In this document: piece after piece, positions 61,664 to 64,000 of the stretch
How positions within the stretch are numbered: position 1 is the first letter of the stretch
Layout: each line of letters starts with the position of its first letter
Assembly (NCBI RefSeq): GCF_024435355.1
Contig: NZ_JAMJWG010000002.1
Coordinates: 62,001-126,000, forward strand
Source of the DNA: Streptomyces odontomachi
GTDB lineage: Bacteria; Actinomycetota; Actinomycetes; Streptomycetales; Streptomycetaceae
DNA length: 64,000 nucleotides
Direction of reading: 5' to 3'
Made by a program: the position numbers and the translations under genes
Notes under the pieces: generated by a model
The model's database searches: none
Told to the model about the DNA's origin: nothing
What the model saw: the letters and a program-made list of their open reading frames with translations, nothing else

Positions 61664-62629
61664 TCACAGGCTCTTCAGCGCAGGCAGCAGTTCCGCACGG
61701 GCCCATGCGAGGAACGGCATCTGCTGGTCACCGCCGATCTGGACGAGCGCGATCTCGGTGAATCCCGCGTCGACGTAGGACCTGACGGCTTCGACGAAGG
61801 CGACGACGTCGTCGCCGCAGGGCACGGCCGCGGCCATGTCGTCGCGCGTGACGTGCGCGGTGGCGGTGGCGAAGCCGGTCGGCCCGGGCAGCTCGGCGTT
61901 GACCGGCCAGCCGCCCAACGCCCAGCGGAACTGCTCGTGCGCCCGGTCGACCGCCGCGTCGCGGTCCGGGTCGTACGCGACCGGCAGCTGGGCCACGCGG
62001 GGCTTGCCGGTGCCGCCGTGCCGGTCGAAGGCGTCGAGCAGTTCCCGCTTCGGCTCGGTGGCGATCACCAGGTCGGCCAGCCGGCCGGCGACCTCGCAGG
62101 AGCGCTCGCCCGAGACGGCGACACCGATCGGCGGCGGCTGCTCGGGCAGGTCCCAGAGCTTGGCCGACGTGACGTCGAAGTGGTCACCGTGGTGGGTGAC
62201 GTAGCCACCGGAGAAGAGGGAGCGGATGATGCCCACCGCCTCATCGAGCATGGCGATGCGCACGTGGGCGGCCGGCCAGCCGCGCCCCACCACGTGCTCG
62301 TTGAGGTTCTCCCCCGAGCCGAGGCCGAGCCGGAAGCGGCCCTCGGACAGCAGCTGGAGGGTGGCCGCCTGCTGTGCGACGACGGCCGGGTGGTAGCGCG
62401 TGGTCGGGCAGGTCACGTAGGTCATCAGGGGGATGCGGGAGGTGGCCTGGGCCGCGGCGCCGAGCACGCTCCAGGCGTACGGGGAGTGCCCCTGGGACGC
62501 CAGCCACGGGAAGTAGTGGTCCGACGTCACGGAGAAGTCGAAGCCGACCTGCTCGGCGGCCACGACGTGCTCGACGAGCGCGCGGGGCCCCGCCTGCTCC
62601 GTCATCATCGTGTATCCGATGCGCACCAT
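61664..62629 (-). CDS. F420-dependent LLM-class oxidoreductase
   Basis: A 321 aa TIM-barrel of the luciferase-like group: IGYTMMTEQAGPRALVEHVVAAEQVGFDFSVTSDHYFPW, LMTYVTCPTTRYHPAVVAQQAATLQLLSEGRFRLGLGSGENLNEHVVG, VAVSGERSCEVAGRLADLVIATEP. It is most like F420-dependent glucose-6-phosphate dehydrogenase relatives (TIGR03557 style). It uses reduced or oxidised F420 on an unknown substrate; the F420/NADP reductase-like protein at 13784 could supply the cofactor. Confidence 0.87.
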   Translation of the reverse strand: MVRIGYTMMTEQAGPRALVEHVVAAEQVGFDFSVTSDHYFPWLASQGHSPYAWSVLGAAAQATSRIPLMTYVTCPTTRYHPAVVAQQAATLQLLSEGRFRLGLGSGENLNEHVVGRGWPAAHVRIAMLDEAVGIIRSLFSGGYVTHHGDHFDVTSAKLWDLPEQPPPIGVAVSGERSCEVAGRLADLVIATEPKRELLDAFDRHGGTGKPRVAQLPVAYDPDRDAAVDRAHEQFRWALGGWPVNAELPGPTGFATATAHVTRDDMAAAVPCGDDVVAFVEAVRSYVDAGFTEIALVQIGGDQQMPFLAWARAELLPALKSL

Positions 62630-62787
62630 TGCGTCCGTGTTGCCCGCGGCGCCCGAGCGAAACCCCCGTCTCGACCGCCACGCGGAAGCCCGTCAGCGGA
62701 TGGTGGAGCCGGCCGGGAACGGTGGCCGACGGGTCGTCACGTATGACCGGGCCGCGGCGGGGCATCAGCAACCCCGAGGTGATATTC

Positions 62788-62958
62788 ATGCTTCCGCTTA
62801 TTTTGGTACTGCTTCTGGCCCTTCTGCTCTTTGGTGCTGGTTTCGCACTGAAGGCGCTCTGGTGGATCGCCGTGATCGTCCTCGTCGTGTGGCTGCTCGG
62901 GTTCGTGGTTCGCCCCGGTGCCGGCAGTGGGCGTCGGGGTCGCTGGTACCGGTGGTAG
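62788..62958 (+). CDS. 56 aa hydrophobic membrane protein (Lmo0937/DUF5670-like)
   Basis: A 56 aa protein, almost entirely two short helices: MLPLILVLLLALLLFGAGFAL and WWIAVIVLVVWLLGFVV, with a basic GSGRRGRWYRW tail. It matches the small hydrophobic stress proteins of the Lmo0937/DUF5670 kind in layout. GAGGTGAT is 7 nt before the ATG at 62788. Its AT-richer 5' end differs from the surroundings. A perfect 16-bp hairpin follows. Confidence 0.78.
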   Translation: MLPLILVLLLALLLFGAGFALKALWWIAVIVLVVWLLGFVVRPGAGSGRRGRWYRW

Positions 62959-62980
62959 CGCGGCCGGCCGCCATGGCAAG

Positions 62981-63019
62981 GGTGCCGTATCGGACAACTC
63001 CGATGTCCGATACGGCACC
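62981..63019 (+). terminator. Terminator hairpin, 16-bp perfect stem
   Basis: GGTGCCGTATCGGACA (62981-62996), loop ACTCCGA, TGTCCGATACGGCACC (63004-63019), 22 bp after the small hydrophobic gene. Confidence 0.85.
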
Positions 63020-63197
63020 TGCCTTTCGAGCCGGGACGGGGCCATGTCCCGCTCCCTTCTCCGCATAAGTTGCACGTCACCTGCTGGCCGGGCGAAGAGA
63101 TCAGGGGCAGGATGGGCCGTGGCCGTCGTCAGTGGATCATCGGACGGGCCGGCAACACTTGGCCGAAGACGCACCCCACGAGCGGCACCGGCAACGT

Positions 63198-63272
63198 GGT
63201 GGGGGCACCTCCCCCACTGCCCTGAACAGGCGTGGGAGGTGCCCCCACCCACGCCCTTCAGGCAGTGGGTGA
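63198..63272. repeat. Dispersed hairpin repeat with mutually exclusive stems
   Basis: GGTGGGGGCACCTCCC (63198-63213) pairs exactly with GGGAGGTGCCCCCACC (63234-63249). The loop sequence CCACTGCCCTGAA can instead pair with TTCAGGCAGTGG (about 63258-63269), and GGCGTGGG with CCCACGCC. It shares the CACTGCC/GGCAGTG core with the repeats at 28168-28197 and 35610-35765. Confidence 0.7.
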
Positions 63273-63309
63273 GCGTGCCCGGGCCGGCATGGACCTCTTG
63301 GGGAGCAAC

Positions 63310-64000
63310 ATGAAGCAGACCGCCGAGTCGAGGGTCACCCTGTCCGTGCTGAAGGGACCGGCGCAGGGCAGCGAGTTCGTCTACGGGGAGCGCACCACCT
63401 GCGTGGTGGGGCGGGCCGCCGAGTGCCGGCCCCGGCTGACCCGGGACGACCCGCACGTGTCGCGGCACCACTGCCTGTTGGACATCAATCCGCCCGACGT
63501 CCGGGTGCGTGACTTCGGCGGCCCGCACGGCACGTTCGTCAACGGCGAGGAACTCGGCGGCCCGGCCGGTTCCGGCACGGGGCCCGGCTTTCTCGAGCGG
63601 GACCTGGTCGACGGTGACGAGCTGCGCCTGGGTTCCACGCTGCTGCGGGTCGGCATCCCGTCCGCGCACCGCACGGCGACGGTCGTCGGCTGTGCCCACT
63701 GCGGCCAGAAAACGCCCGGGGCAGCCGGCCGGTTCGGTGACCGGATCTGCGGCACCTGCCGGGCTCGGCCCCTGGATGTGGTGCGCGGGCTGCTGTTACG
63801 CGCTGCTGCGGACGACGGCCTCGCGCAGCTGCGCGACTACGAGGTGGTGCGCGCCCTGCGCCGCTCCGGGCCGGCCCTGGTGTGCCTGGCCCGGCACCGT
63901 GGCACGGGCGCGCACGCCGTGCTCACCGTGCTGCTGGCCGAGGTCGCCGTGGACGGGCGGGCGCGCGCGGCCTTCCTGCGCGAGATGGCACGGGTCCGCG
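63310..64000 (+). CDS. FHA-domain protein with kinase-like domain, 3' truncated by window
   Basis: At least 230 codons, running off the window. Residues about 12-115 are an FHA phosphothreonine-binding domain (VVGRAAECRP, RDDPHVSRHHCLLDI, DFGGPHGTFVNGEEL). A zinc ribbon follows (Cys128, 131, 147, 150), then the start of a Ser/Thr-kinase N-lobe (DYEVVRALRRSGPALVCLARH). The Gly-rich loop is degenerate, and Thr206 stands where the ATP lysine is expected, so it may be a pseudokinase. Codon 163 is TTA (63796-63798), implying bldA-dependent translation. ATG 63310 has GGGGAGC upstream. Confidence 0.8.
   Translation, partial: MKQTAESRVTLSVLKGPAQGSEFVYGERTTCVVGRAAECRPRLTRDDPHVSRHHCLLDINPPDVRVRDFGGPHGTFVNGEELGGPAGSGTGPGFLERDLVDGDELRLGSTLLRVGIPSAHRTATVVGCAHCGQKTPGAAGRFGDRICGTCRARPLDVVRGLLLRAAADDGLAQLRDYEVVRALRRSGPALVCLARHRGTGAHAVLTVLLAEVAVDGRARAAFLREMARVR

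Overview
The window is about 64 kb of chromosome from a Streptomyces or very close relative. The base composition is very GC-rich. GTG and TTG starts and 4-bp ATGA/GTGA gene overlaps are common, and leaderless and sigma-B-like promoters occur. The only in-frame TTA codons I found are in one FHA-domain gene and one small leader ORF. Many small proteins belong to Streptomyces-typical DUF families. There is no rRNA, tRNA, CRISPR array, prophage or insertion sequence.

Layout. (1) 1-5030: a phosphotransferase fragment, an ECF42-type sigma factor with its DGPF/YciI partner, a PLP decarboxylase and a MerR regulator on a MerR-type promoter. (2) 5.3-12.7 kb: exported or carbohydrate-linked functions, namely an alpha/beta hydrolase, a Tat-type GH127 beta-L-arabinofuranosidase, TauE/SafE and LysE exporters, a GNAT and a secreted GH53 endo-galactanase under a LacI-type operator. 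(3) 13.1-18.3 kb: a small membrane protein, an F420/NADP-reductase-like protein, a FAD-linked oxidase coupled to an FAH-family hydrolase, and an enoyl-CoA hydratase. (4) 18.5-32.5 kb: the centrepiece, a complete high-affinity (group 1h, Hhy/Huc) [NiFe]-hydrogenase locus. A minus-strand operon runs hhyS-hhyL-NifU-like-DUF5947-69 aa protein-DUF6084-unknown-endopeptidase-43 aa membrane peptide and ends at a strong hairpin. Upstream lies hypX (CO-ligand synthesis), and divergently hypA-B-C-D-E. hypF is not present. (5) 32.5-37.3 kb: envelope functions (polysaccharide deacetylase, EamA-like transporter with an anomalous C-terminus, SDR, MGDG-synthase-like glycosyltransferase). (6) 37.3-40.9 kb: small stress-type proteins (YihY, holin-like, DUF3618, DUF6480, DUF3140), with two sigma-B-like promoters. 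(7) 40.9-51.5 kb: a GH63-type hydrolase opposite a ROK repressor, DUF4190, DUF4032, VOC proteins, a phosphoribosyltransferase, Dps, and a split LigD phosphoesterase/ligase pair. (8) 52.1-57.5 kb: a three-gene formate dehydrogenase operon with a cysteine active site and an NrfD anchor. (9) 58-64 kb: a FUSC exporter, Zn-ADH, VOC, F420-LLM oxidoreductase, a small hydrophobic protein and the start of an FHA/kinase-like gene that looks like a pseudokinase.

How it fits together: HhySL should oxidise trace H2. HypABCDE build the NiFe(CN)2CO centre, HypX makes the CO ligand in air, and the operon endopeptidase removes the HhyL C-terminal peptide. The formate dehydrogenase and a formaldehyde-dehydrogenase-like Zn-ADH would feed further low-energy electrons into respiration. 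Dps, sigma-B-linked genes and DNA-end-joining enzymes fit a survival or sporulation role. The least described part is the set of conserved hydrogenase-operon proteins without known function (DUF5947, DUF6084, the 349 aa protein, and the 69 aa and 43 aa proteins), together with the compact, AT-rich regulatory region in front of hhyS.
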